From Acetobacter fabarum (GTDB lineage Bacteria; Pseudomonadota; Alphaproteobacteria; Acetobacterales; Acetobacteraceae): 37,805 bases of DNA. This document shows positions 15,924 to 24,278 of the stretch, piece by piece. The notes under the pieces are model-generated. The model was given only the letters and a program-made list of their open reading frames with translations, was not told the origin of the DNA and searched no databases. Each line of letters opens with the position of its first letter. Within the stretch, counting starts at the first letter, position 1. The position numbers and the translations under genes are program-made. The stretch is from NCBI RefSeq assembly GCF_011516925.1, contig NZ_WOTG01000016.1:1-37805 (forward strand), written 5' to 3'.

Positions 15924-16547
15924 GTGAAATCAGTGGATGGGCACGGGAAAGCCGAGCGAACCCGGGAGCGCCTCATGGAGGCGGCAACCCTGGAATTTGC
16001 CATGTATGGCATTGCGGGCGCCCGGGTGGATCGGATCGCCAACCTCGCAAAGGCGAACAAGAGCCTGATCTATGAATATTTCGGGAACAAAGAACAGCTT
16101 TTCCAGTCGGTCCTGCAGCGACACCTTGCAGAGGTCTACCAGACCGTGCATTTTTCCGCCGTGGATTTGCCTGACTATGCAACCAAGCTGTTTGACTTCG
16201 CCATGGATCACCCGCATTTGATGCGCCTAGTCATGTGGAATGGTCTGGAAAAGCAGCCCCACTGGCCACTGGACGACAGCTCCAGCCTAGATGCCCAAGT
16301 TCGAGCGATCCGCCGACAGCAGGAGCAGGGCCAGATGGATGCGACATACCCGCCGGAGTTCCTGCTGACGCTGATCATCACCCTCGCTTCAGCCTGGACT
16401 GCCGCCAACCCTCTAGGCATGTCCATCGCGCCCGACGCCGACGCCAAGCGCGCCTCGCTACGGGCCGCCATCGCCAGCGCTGTTCAGCGACTATGTATGC
16501 CCTCTCCTAGGGCGGGCGACCAGCCGCTTGGCGTTGGTCAGCTCTGA
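15924..16547 (+). CDS. TetR family transcriptional regulator
   Basis: About 207 residues with GTG 15924 as start (GAGG nine bases upstream). The frame is open back to 15825, but that would run through the operator region. The N-terminal helix-turn-helix is canonical: TRERLMEAATLEFAMYGIAG, ARVDRIANLAKANKSLIYEY, FGNKEQLFQSVL. The C-terminal ligand domain (DYATKLFDFAMDHPHLMRLV) is of the TetR_C type seen in many drug and metabolite repressors. It most likely represses the divergent membrane-protein gene. It ends just before the IS fragment. Confidence 0.92.
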   Translation: MKSVDGHGKAERTRERLMEAATLEFAMYGIAGARVDRIANLAKANKSLIYEYFGNKEQLFQSVLQRHLAEVYQTVHFSAVDLPDYATKLFDFAMDHPHLMRLVMWNGLEKQPHWPLDDSSSLDAQVRAIRRQQEQGQMDATYPPEFLLTLIITLASAWTAANPLGMSIAPDADAKRASLRAAIASAVQRLCMPSPRAGDQPLGVGQL

Positions 16548-16553
16548 AGATTG

Positions 16554-16734
16554 GAGGGTTCGAAAAACCCTCTGGTTTTGAGTGTTCTTGTGTGATTCCA
16601 ATTCCCCTGAGTTGATTGGGGATGATGGAAGATGAAGCAGGCGGGATTTTTTGACGTTGAAGAGCGGCTTGCCCGGTTGAGCGGGCATGGTGATCAGCTC
16701 GAAGCGTTTTCCCGGACTGTGGATTTTGAGGCCT
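16554..16734 (+). mobile_element. Truncated IS5-family copy (5' end only)
   Basis: Begins with the same terminal repeat, GGAGGGTTCGAAAAACCCTC, then the leader and the first ~34 codons of the transposase (ATG 16632, MKQAGFFDVEERLARLSG). Identity to the full copy stops at GAGGCCT (16734), where IS701-like sequence begins. It is inverted relative to the full element, so both transposase-proximal ends face the cargo at 14740-16553. Confidence 0.88.
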
Positions 16735-17299
16735 GCTTCAGGCGCTCACGGCTCGATGTCCAGTCTTTTGGAAGATACAGGGCGCGGTCAACAAAGGCGT
16801 GGCCCCGCGCCGAGACATAGGTGGCAAATACACCAATCTGGCAGTTCGTGATCTTGCCGGCAGAGCCCGTATACTGCCGCCCCACACCGCAGGACGCCTG
16901 ACCTTTCTTCAGAAAACCGGTCTCATCGATGACCAGCACGCCATCTTCAGTGCCCAGATGCTCGATCACATAATCCCTGACGACATCACGAAGGGCATCG
17001 GCATCCCAATGCCCGCGCCCCAGAAGCGCCTGCTGCCGCCATGGACCAGGATCTCCTGCGGCTTCCGCTCGCATCCATCCCGTCTTGCGTGGTTCATTAC
17101 CAATCAGAACGTCAAGGAAGGCACACGCAGAAGCCGCAACTCGCTTCTGCATAAACAGCGGCACGATCCGCTCCTTGGCTGATCGAAGCGAACGCACCCA
17201 TAATTCCAGCGTCTCTTCAACAGACGCACCACCAGTCATCATATCCTGAATCATGGTTATCCATAGAATCAGAACTCAACACAAAATGCAACTGTAGTG
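16735..17299 (-). mobile_element. IS701-like element fragment with truncated transposase
   Basis: On the - strand, ATG 17254 opens a transposase whose N-terminal ~173 residues remain: GVLVIDETGFLKKGQASCGV carries the first catalytic Asp, followed by GSAGKITNCQIGVFATYVS and ALYLPKDWTSSRERLK. This is the DDE_5/IS701 type. The rest is replaced at 16735 by the IS5-family fragment. The outer end is probably at 17299, next to CTAG (17300-17303), the kind of 4-base target IS701 elements duplicate. Both elements lost material at the junction, so a deletion joined them. Confidence 0.8.
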
Positions 17300-17367
17300 C
17301 TAGTCTTGAATTTCTATCTGTTCGTGCATTTTAAACCAGATCAGGGACGGAGAGAATGGAGCAGGGT

Positions 17368-18564
17368 TCATGAGGCGGCATGCCTACCATTCGTGGCGGC
17401 AAAGAGCGCGAGGGAGGCGAGACACATGAGCGTTCCTGCGATCGCAAAGCCCCACCAACCTGCAATGCTGTAGAGTGCGGCCCCGCAAGACGATCCGAGC
17501 GCACCGCAGACGAACACACCGCCCATATAAGCAGCATTCAGGCGTCCGCGCGCAGTGTCGTTGAGACTGTAAACCACGCGCTGGCTGATGACCTGATTGG
17601 TTTGCACCCCACCATCCAGCAGCAGTGCAAGTACCGCGAGGACGATAATCCAACCTGCAGCGACGGCCCAGCCCGAGGTGAGAGACGTTGCGCCTACGAG
17701 TGCGATTGCGCTCAGTGTCGCGGGACGGGTCAGTCCGGCGTCAGCCAAGCGTCCTGCGAGAGGAGCGGCCAGTGCGCCGCCTGCTCCCGCGAGTGCGAAG
17801 AGGGCAATCTTGCTCTGGCTAAAGCCGAACTGGGCATGAAGCAAAAGCGGAATGGCGGTCCAGAACATGTTGAAGACAGCGAAGACGAGACCATGACAGG
17901 CGATGCGAACCCTTAACGTCCTGTATTGGACCAGAAGATGCATGATCGACCGCAAGAGGCTTCCGTAAGACATGCGACGGGTTGGGGCCTGAACGGGCAG
18001 AACGCGCGCCAGCCCAAGACCCGCGAGCATCATGACGACAGCAGAGGCCCAGAACACGGCTCGCCAGCCGAACGCGGCCGCCATAGCGTTTGCGACGGGC
18101 CGCGAGAGCATGATCCCCGACAGCAGACCGCCCATGATATTGCCGATCGTTCTGCCACGTTGACCGGGTTCCACGAAATGCGTGGCGAGCGGAAGCAGAA
18201 TCTGCGATCCCACGGAACACAGACCGATGGTGACGGAAAACAGCATGAATGTCGCGACTGAGGTGCTGAGCGCCGCTCCGATCAGACTGACGACAAGCCC
18301 GGCAATCGTCAGGAGGATCAGACGACGGTTTTCGGACTGGTCGCAGAGCGGCACGATCAGGACCAACCCAGCCCCGTAGCCGAGTTGGGTCAGCGTGACG
18401 ATACTTCCCGCCCATGTGGAGGAAATGGCCAGTGCACCCGTGATGGGGCCGATCAGAGCCTGCGCGTAGTAGATGTTCGCGACCGTCAGGCCGCACACCC
18501 CGGCGAACAGTCCGGTTATCGCCGGTGTCAGACGGAATGTCGTGTGAGCGGTAGCGTTTGTCAC
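17368..18564 (-). CDS. MFS transporter
   Basis: 398 residues from GTG 18564 (MTNATAHTTFRLTPAITG); the open frame further upstream overlaps the nitroreductase antisense and is not credible. About 12 hydrophobic segments are seen. The usual MFS features are present: GLFAGVCGLTVANIYYAQAL at helix 1, DQSENRRLILLTIAGL after helix 2 (motif A position), and a second-half GRLADAGLTRP. It resembles drug or metabolite efflux carriers of the AraJ/YajR kind. It lies 37 bases downstream of the nitroreductase gene on the same strand, so the two are probably co-transcribed. Confidence 0.88.
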   Translation of the reverse strand: MTNATAHTTFRLTPAITGLFAGVCGLTVANIYYAQALIGPITGALAISSTWAGSIVTLTQLGYGAGLVLIVPLCDQSENRRLILLTIAGLVVSLIGAALSTSVATFMLFSVTIGLCSVGSQILLPLATHFVEPGQRGRTIGNIMGGLLSGIMLSRPVANAMAAAFGWRAVFWASAVVMMLAGLGLARVLPVQAPTRRMSYGSLLRSIMHLLVQYRTLRVRIACHGLVFAVFNMFWTAIPLLLHAQFGFSQSKIALFALAGAGGALAAPLAGRLADAGLTRPATLSAIALVGATSLTSGWAVAAGWIIVLAVLALLLDGGVQTNQVISQRVVYSLNDTARGRLNAAYMGGVFVCGALGSSCGAALYSIAGWWGFAIAGTLMCLASLALFAATNGRHAAS

Positions 18565-18601
18565 GGGCAGCTTTCTGGTAACTTTAGACCGGGGTAATGG
18601 C

Positions 18602-19210
18602 TCAGAACGTATTTCTGAAAATAATCTCGTTCGTCGGAAGGATGCCGCCCGTCGGGTGAGGAGCCTTGGCGCATTTGCCGACCGCGACGAACATGACGAT
18701 TTCATAGTCCGTGGGAAGATTGATGAGCTTGCCCACTGCGTCGAAGTCGAAACCGTCCATCGGGCATGTGCCGTAGCCCATGCTTTCGGCCTGTAGCATG
18801 ATGGCTGCCGCTGCCATACCGCACGAGCGCATGCCTTCGTCGCGCTGGACCTGTTCGCGTCCACGATAATACTGATCGATCGCGCCGGTCATGAATTGCT
18901 GCACTTCGGTGGAGGCGTTTTCCCAGTAGCGCGTGGTGGATTTCTCCCACGCCTTGATGTCAGCGCAGAGAACCAGAAGCACGGAAGAGTCAGTAACCTG
19001 AGCTTGATCCCATGCGACGGCGCGGATCTTGGTACGCAGTTCTGGATCGGTCACGGCGACGAAGCGCCAATTCTGGATGTTGAACGCCGTTGGCATACGG
19101 CGGGCGAGACCGAGCAGTGTGTCGAGTTCAGCGTCCGTCATGCGGTGGTCGGGATCGAAGACTTTGATAGCGCGGCGTTGCAGAATGGCACTAGCGACGT
19201 CGAGGGGCAT
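18602..19210 (-). CDS. Nitroreductase family flavoprotein
   Basis: 202 residues, ATG 19210 with AGGAG (on the - strand) a few bases upstream. FMN-binding features: LQRRAIKVFDPDHRM (Arg-Arg phosphate contact), ARRMPTAFNIQNWRFVAVTD, and the C-terminal MLQAESMGYGTCPMDGFD and IVMFVAVGKC. Members reduce nitro compounds, quinones or flavins with NAD(P)H. Pairing with an MFS exporter suggests a detoxification unit for a nitroaromatic or quinone, by inference. Confidence 0.93.
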   Translation of the reverse strand: MPLDVASAILQRRAIKVFDPDHRMTDAELDTLLGLARRMPTAFNIQNWRFVAVTDPELRTKIRAVAWDQAQVTDSSVLLVLCADIKAWEKSTTRYWENASTEVQQFMTGAIDQYYRGREQVQRDEGMRSCGMAAAAIMLQAESMGYGTCPMDGFDFDAVGKLINLPTDYEIVMFVAVGKCAKAPHPTGGILPTNEIIFRNTF

Positions 19211-19699
19211 GAAATTTCTCCTGTTGTGTGGCTCTGTTGTACAATTTACCCTGTCAACGCGGAGAGGGCATTAAGGGTGCTTAGACTTATGAGACGGCCT
19301 GTCTGATGGGTGTTCCATCGTTCCCCTTGGCCCGTCCGGGATAGCCGTAGGCCTACAGAGTGTCATTTCGGGTGATGGCATCTTTGCTGATGCGAGGCGC
19401 CATAACACTACATTCTTTTTGGGAGGTATGATCTACTATGTATCAGGGCTGGTAATGGTTTCATAAGATCGCCTTGTGTCATACACACTATCAGCCGTGA
19501 CGCTGACTGGCGATCTCTTCATCGTCGGGGATCTGTTTCCGAGACTTGGGCCGGAGCAGAGCATCACTGACATCGCTTCCTATCATGTCTATGCTCCTGA
19601 TTTATATGGCTATTCATGGAATTTTTCAAATGTACGAAAAGAAAAAGAAAGGCATGTTTAAGACATTACTATTTCCTAACATGCCCTTCAGGAAGAATA
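19211..19699. other. 489-base intergenic region, no gene seen
   Basis: Between the nitroreductase start and the 3' end of the next - strand operon. A 61-codon open frame at 19476-19661 has no ribosome site and no recognisable motif, so I do not call it. No strong hairpin with a T-run was found. The promoter of the nitroreductase/MFS unit should lie near 19215-19290. Confidence 0.5.
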
Positions 19700-20530
19700 C
19701 TAGCGCGTCATAGATTTAAACAATTGTGTCTGTTCGACCAGCGCGCGTTCGGTTGGCAACCGTTCCATACTCGATGCACCATAAAATCCATGGCAATCAG
19801 GGCAAGCCTTGAGGACTTTCTGGGCATCTTCAGGCATTGCAATCGGTCCGCCATGGCAAAGAACGATGACGTCGTCTCTCACACTTTTGGCAGCATCCGT
19901 CATCTGGTTGATCAGCGTTATACAGTCGTCCAGTGTGAATGCTGTTTCTGCACCAATATTGCCACCAGTTGTCAGGCCCATGTGGGCAACCAGAACATCC
20001 GCGCCCGCTTTTGTCATGCTGATAGCTTGCTCTGGGTCGAAGATATAAGGGGTCGTGAGCAAATCTTTCTTGCGGGCCCGAGCGACGACATCCACTTCCA
20101 TAGCATAGCTCATGCCGGTTTCTTCAAGGTTTTTCCGGAATGTACCGTCAATCAGCCCGACTGTCGGGAAGTTTTGTATACCAGAAAAACCCACTCTGCG
20201 TATTTCGTCGAGGAATACATCAAAGTCCACAAATGGATCAGTCCCATTCACGCCGGCAAGTACTGGCGTGTTTGGGACAACTGGCAGCACCTCACGTGCC
20301 ATATCCATAACGATCTGATTAGCATTGCCATAGGCAAGCAACCCCGCAAGTGAACCGCGTCCAGCCATGCGGTAACGACCGGAGTTGTAAATGACGATCA
20401 GATCGATGCCGCCCTCCGCCTCACATTTGGCGGAAAGACCTGTTCCTGCTCCGCCTCCAACGATAGGGCGCCCTTCTGCGATAAGGCCGCGCAAACGACC
20501 AAGAATAGTTTCGCGTGCAATGCTAGGCAT
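19700..20530 (-). CDS. Phosphoenolpyruvate hydrolase family TIM-barrel protein
   Basis: 276 residues from ATG 20530 ([17 protein letters not shown]), overlapping the previous stop. Recognisable segments: [75 protein letters not shown] and [12 protein letters not shown]. This matches the TIM-barrel family (PF09370) that also forms the C-terminal part of plant Tm-1. The enzymatic reaction is not established, although some members are annotated as PEP hydrolases. It is the last gene of a three-gene operon with UPF0261 and ABM. Confidence 0.88.
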   Translation of the reverse strand: MPSIARETILGRLRGLIAEGRPIVGGGAGTGLSAKCEAEGGIDLIVIYNSGRYRMAGRGSLAGLLAYGNANQIVMDMAREVLPVVPNTPVLAGVNGTDPFVDFDVFLDEIRRVGFSGIQNFPTVGLIDGTFRKNLEETGMSYAMEVDVVARARKKDLLTTPYIFDPEQAISMTKAGADVLVAHMGLTTGGNIGAETAFTLDDCITLINQMTDAAKSVRDDVIVLCHGGPIAMPEDAQKVLKACPDCHGFYGASSMERLPTERALVEQTQLFKSMTR

Positions 20531-21749
20531 TGAATTCTGTCTCCTTGAACATTGTCTGAAATTCGTCCGCCATTGCCTGAGCAAAAGCAGAATCATTGAG
20601 CGCATATGGCAGGCGTATCAGCCTTCGCCTTGCGCTTTCGCGCAGCATCCCTGACAATGCCGCGACGAATGCTTCATCGGCTTCGGGATCGAAAAAGACC
20701 TCTCCAGCCGCATCAAGTAAAGAAAAGCCGCCTTCCGGTATAAAGAATGTGACCGGGCCTTCGCAGTGATTCAGGCGTTCGGCGATCATTTGCCCCATCT
20801 GACGACATTCTTCGACAGATGTACGCATCAGTGTGATGTGTGGGTTATGTTCTACCAGAACGCGATTTCTATAATTTTGTGGAACCGTATCTCGGGCAGC
20901 GAAATTGACCATGTCGAGACCACCGCAACTGCCAACATAAGGCACTCTAGTGCGTGCAACTGCGCCGAGCCGGTCTTCTCCACAAGGGAAAATACCATTC
21001 GCAATGCGGTCGCAGAATTCCGTTGTTGTAACGTCAATTACACCGCGTATGACTCCACGATCAATCAGCTGTTCCATCGAACGACCACCCGTACCGGTGG
21101 CGTGAAACACCAAACAATCAAACTGGTGATGCAGGGCATCAGTCAGGTGTGTGACGCAGGGTGTCGTGACACCAAACATAGTCAAGCCAATCGCAGGGCG
21201 TTGGTCTTCGGGTTCATGCGTCGCAGAACGCACCATACCGGCCATGGCATTCGCTGCGTTTTCGAGCACACGCCGCGACACACGGTTCAGCCCTTGCAGA
21301 TCGACCACGGAATACAGCATTGCTATATCGGATCCACCAACATAAGGCGCAACGTTTCCAGATGCCACGGTGGACACAAGAATTTTTGGAACACCGATGG
21401 GCAGTGCCTGCAAAGCAGGTGCTACCAGTGCGGTGCCTCCAGACCCCCCTAGTGCCAGTACTCCTGCCACATCAGGGCGCGAGGAGAGATAGTGCAACAA
21501 CGCGTCAGACATTCCTGCAATTGCTGAACCTCTGACATTCCCGAATACGGCATCGGGCCCACGCGGGTGGCATGATGCGACGTCCCATGCCACGACATCG
21601 GTGACTTGAATGACACCGCTGCAATTGCGTCCTGTGGAGACATCGACAACTCTGGAGAGCACACCACGTTCCGACAATTTGGTTCGCAGAAAACAGAGTT
21701 CTGCGTCCTTGGTGTCTCGCGTTCCGATGATATAGACGTATTTCGCCAT
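20523..21749 (-). CDS. Tm-1-like ATP-binding protein (UPF0261)
   Basis: 408 residues from ATG 21749 ([18 protein letters not shown]). Conserved features: [63 protein letters not shown] and the C-terminal [15 protein letters not shown]. Homologous to the N-terminal domain of tomato Tm-1, which binds ATP. In plants this domain is fused to the barrel encoded by the next gene. Here the stop overlaps the next start by 8 bases, so the two are probably made together and form a complex. Confidence 0.93.
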   Translation of the reverse strand: MAKYVYIIGTRDTKDAELCFLRTKLSERGVLSRVVDVSTGRNCSGVIQVTDVVAWDVASCHPRGPDAVFGNVRGSAIAGMSDALLHYLSSRPDVAGVLALGGSGGTALVAPALQALPIGVPKILVSTVASGNVAPYVGGSDIAMLYSVVDLQGLNRVSRRVLENAANAMAGMVRSATHEPEDQRPAIGLTMFGVTTPCVTHLTDALHHQFDCLVFHATGTGGRSMEQLIDRGVIRGVIDVTTTEFCDRIANGIFPCGEDRLGAVARTRVPYVGSCGGLDMVNFAARDTVPQNYRNRVLVEHNPHITLMRTSVEECRQMGQMIAERLNHCEGPVTFFIPEGGFSLLDAAGEVFFDPEADEAFVAALSGMLRESARRRLIRLPYALNDSAFAQAMADEFQTMFKETEFNA

Positions 21750-21751
21750 CG

Positions 21752-22069
21752 TCAGGCCATCCGGGGACACGGCTCAAGCAATGTGACCGTCAGTGGTCTT
21801 TCCAGTCCTGCCGTAAACGTCTCTTTCATGGCCAGGAAATGTGCCGTCTGCTCATGAATTAGAAGCGCGTCGAGGCTCTCCCACTGTTCGATAAACACGA
21901 GATGCTTCGGGTCGTTTTGGTCACGCTTGCAGTCATAGGAGATATTGGACGGTTCTAAACGCGACGCGATAACGCATGCCGCAACTGCGCCGAGGATGGC
22001 ATCTTTGTGTTCAGGGCGGATGTAGATTTCGGCAATAATAGTAAGGATATTTGTTGATAGGTCTGACAT
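21752..22069 (-). CDS. Antibiotic biosynthesis monooxygenase (ABM) family protein
   Basis: 105 residues from ATG 22069 (MSDLSTNILTIIAEIYIRP); GGAGAGAAAG lies directly upstream on the - strand. The ferredoxin-like ABM fold is indicated by IIAEIYIRPEHKDAILGAV, EPSNISYDCKRDQNDPKHLV and FIEQWESLDALLIHEQTAHF. Small stand-alone members act as quinol or anthrone monooxygenases. First gene of the ABM-UPF0261-PEP-hydrolase operon, two bases from the next gene. Confidence 0.9.
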   Translation of the reverse strand: MSDLSTNILTIIAEIYIRPEHKDAILGAVAACVIASRLEPSNISYDCKRDQNDPKHLVFIEQWESLDALLIHEQTAHFLAMKETFTAGLERPLTVTLLEPCPRMA

Positions 22070-22112
22070 GCTTTCTCTCCGCCGCCTGACTGTTCTTTTC
22101 AGACTAACGCGG

Positions 22113-22153
22113 AGTGACACTTTCAGCCTACGACTATAGTGTCACGTGACACT
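22113..22153. promoter_or_regulatory. Palindromic operator candidates upstream of the ABM operon
   Basis: AGTGTCACGTGACACT (22138-22153) is a perfect 16-bp palindrome, and AGTGACACT (22113-22121) is a shorter related one. They lie 44-84 bases upstream of the ABM start and over the last codons of the MocR gene. On the - strand, TATAGT (22138-22133) beside the palindrome could be a -10 element. The likely binder is the adjacent MocR regulator. Confidence 0.6.
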
Positions 22154-23499
22154 TTTCTTTCTACTAGTTCGCATGCCTGACGTACGCGCGTCAGCGCTAC
22201 GGTCAGATTTTTGAAGGATACGGCACCCAGGGCGAGCCTTACGCCTGTTGTTTGAAGGGTGTCGCAACTGGCAAAAGCGCTCGGTGGTGCGATTGAAACA
22301 CCGAGTGCCTTTGCGTTTTCAGCGACGTTTTCTGCTGTGGATGCATCCATGGGCAGCCAAAGGTGAAAGCCGTCTCCACCCGGTTCTGTCATGCGTTTAC
22401 CCAATATATTACGCGCAAGATTCCGTCGCCTTGCGGCTTCGGAACGTAATGATTGACGGATGCTGCTAGCCGTCCCATCGCTTAACCACTGAGCCATCAT
22501 CGCATAGGACAGGGGAGCGATCATCAGGGATGATGCAAGCAGTACTGGAAGTGTCTGTGCTGCGAACGCAGCTGGGGGGGCCAGCGCGCCTATGCGCAGA
22601 CCTGGACTGATGATTTTTGATAGACTGGAAACATGAAAAGTCCGTTCTGGAATGAGCGCTGCAAGAGTGTGGTTTAGCTCGCTCTGTCCAGCATAGACAC
22701 CATCTTCGATGACCAGAGCATCGAACCGGCGGCACAACTGGGCAATGGCATGTACTCGATCGCTATCCATGCAAGCGGTGGTTGGATTATGCAGGGTGGG
22801 CGTTACATACACTAATGCCCGTCCAGTTTGGGGTGACGATAAGGCGGCTTCCAGCCCATCAGGCATCATCCCGCGCGCATCCATGGCAATACTTTGCAAG
22901 GTTTTTCCTCCGCGACGCACTGTGTCCAGCATGCCGGGGTAGGTCACCTCTTCGGTTATAATGCTGCCCACATGTGGGTGCGCGACGGTGAACGCCACGC
23001 TGAGTGCCTGTTGCGCTCCACCAGTCAGTAACAGATTTTCCGGATCGATTTCGATACCGCAACCTGTCAGCCAGTGCGCCATAATTCGACGGTGTTCGAT
23101 ATGTCCAGCAACAGGTGGATAAACGTTAAAAAGGGCGGCGTCGACGGTACGGGCCAGACGTGACAGGGTGCGAGCGAGTGCTCGGTCACTAAACATGGGC
23201 GGGGGCATATTGGTGGACATATCCAGCAAAATCGACCGATCATCCGCCCGTGCTGCAACGAAAGATCCACGCCCATGCTCGGCCCGCACTAATCCGCGTC
23301 TTTCAAGAATGGCATAAGCGCGCGTAACGGATCCAATGCCGATACCCAGACGCCACGCGAGGTCACGGTGTGCTGGCAGCCGATCGCCAACAGACAAAAT
23401 ACCATGGAGTATGTCTGATCCCAGCACGTCGGCTAGGCGTTCCGCCGCCGGTCCAGTTCCGTCTGGGAGACGTGCATTCCAAGGTGACTGGCTTCGCAT
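22123..23499 (-). CDS. MocR-type regulator (GntR HTH + aminotransferase-like domain)
   Basis: 458 residues. The N-terminal GntR winged helix covers residues ~15-85 (LGSDILHGILSVGDRLPAHR, WRLGIGIGSVTRAYAILERR, GLVRAEHGRGSFVA). It is followed by a fold-type I PLP domain with HNPTTACMD, VIEDGVYAG and the PLP lysine K295 in SSLSKIISPGLRIG. MocR proteins use the PLP domain to sense aldehydes or amino compounds, not to transaminate. It lies directly upstream of, and on the same strand as, the ABM-UPF0261-TIM-barrel operon, with perfect palindromes before its own start and before that operon, so it is the probable regulator of both. Confidence 0.93.
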   Translation of the reverse strand: MRSQSPWNARLPDGTGPAAERLADVLGSDILHGILSVGDRLPAHRDLAWRLGIGIGSVTRAYAILERRGLVRAEHGRGSFVAARADDRSILLDMSTNMPPPMFSDRALARTLSRLARTVDAALFNVYPPVAGHIEHRRIMAHWLTGCGIEIDPENLLLTGGAQQALSVAFTVAHPHVGSIITEEVTYPGMLDTVRRGGKTLQSIAMDARGMMPDGLEAALSSPQTGRALVYVTPTLHNPTTACMDSDRVHAIAQLCRRFDALVIEDGVYAGQSELNHTLAALIPERTFHVSSLSKIISPGLRIGALAPPAAFAAQTLPVLLASSLMIAPLSYAMMAQWLSDGTASSIRQSLRSEAARRRNLARNILGKRMTEPGGDGFHLWLPMDASTAENVAENAKALGVSIAPPSAFASCDTLQTTGVRLALGAVSFKNLTVALTRVRQACELVERKVSRDTIVVG

Positions 23500-23526
23500 T
23501 GTTTTGCCTAATTAATTTTAGAAAGC

Positions 23527-23555
23527 TCAATAGTGGGGGAATACCCCACTATTGA
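23527..23555. promoter_or_regulatory. 12-bp-arm palindrome upstream of the MocR gene
   Basis: TCAATAGTGGGG (23527-23538) and CCCCACTATTGA (23544-23555) form a perfect inverted repeat with a 5-base spacer, 28 bases before the MocR start. TAAAAT between it and the gene could serve as -10. The outer half-site ATAGTG is shared with the palindrome region at 22136-22153, which suggests one regulator for both. Confidence 0.65.
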
Positions 23556-24278
23556 TGGCAGATGGAGGGTGGTTAGGACCGTTCTATCGTATCGTCCCGC
23601 CCCCGCGAAGCAAGAAGCCAATCGTCATAGCTCCCTAATTATACCAAACGAGACGAAATATTAGGTTCGGGATCTGGAAGGGTTCGAAGAACTTATCTTA
23701 GGAAGATCTATTACATAACATTTCCAATGTCTTAAGACTTTTGATCGGCCGAAATAAGAGGTTTGTAAACCTACCAGGTCCGCGTTCAGTCGGTTGACGT
23801 GGCGGCCATCAGAACCCGGAGCGGACTCTCTTAGGCACAGTTTGCCAGAAGCATCGGGCGCGCCAAGGGGACCCTCCTGAACTGGGAGCATGGCCGTCGT
23901 CAGCCAACCGGACGAGTTCAGGTTTTGCTGGCGATGTCGGATAAGCGGCCGTCATTGGTGAGTGAGCTGCTTCCTGCGGCGCGCTGAGAAAACACAGGTC
24001 CCGATACGCTCGTTCAGACGACCGCTACGGGGGGAGAACGGCCAGGCCGCTTTCGGGTCCGCACAGGCGGATAGCAGACGTCAGTTCATTCAAACCGCAG
24101 GGCGGTTATAGCTACCGCTAGACGCTGCAGGGGACGCGTCAAGCAACCACTTGACTGTTTCGAATGAGGCTTGGCATTATGAACGTCACTGAAAATTTAG
24201 CTTGCATCTACAATGTTAGGGACACTTGGGTGACGTGATGCGGTCACCCGGCTCTGCAGACCGAGAGGTGAAGACGTT
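23556..24278. other. 720-base intergenic region, no gene seen
   Basis: No open frame with a ribosome site or recognisable product was found. The sequence changes character around 23900, towards higher GC, marking the left boundary of the conflict-system island. A short match to the IS5-family end (AGGGTTCGAAGAAC, 23679-23692) is present without further IS sequence. The promoter for the hydrolase gene should lie just before 24279. Confidence 0.45.

Noticed and set aside
19476..19661. 61-codon open frame between the nitroreductase and PEP-hydrolase genes
   Set aside because: No ribosome binding site, no recognisable motif, and the region is otherwise featureless; probably chance.
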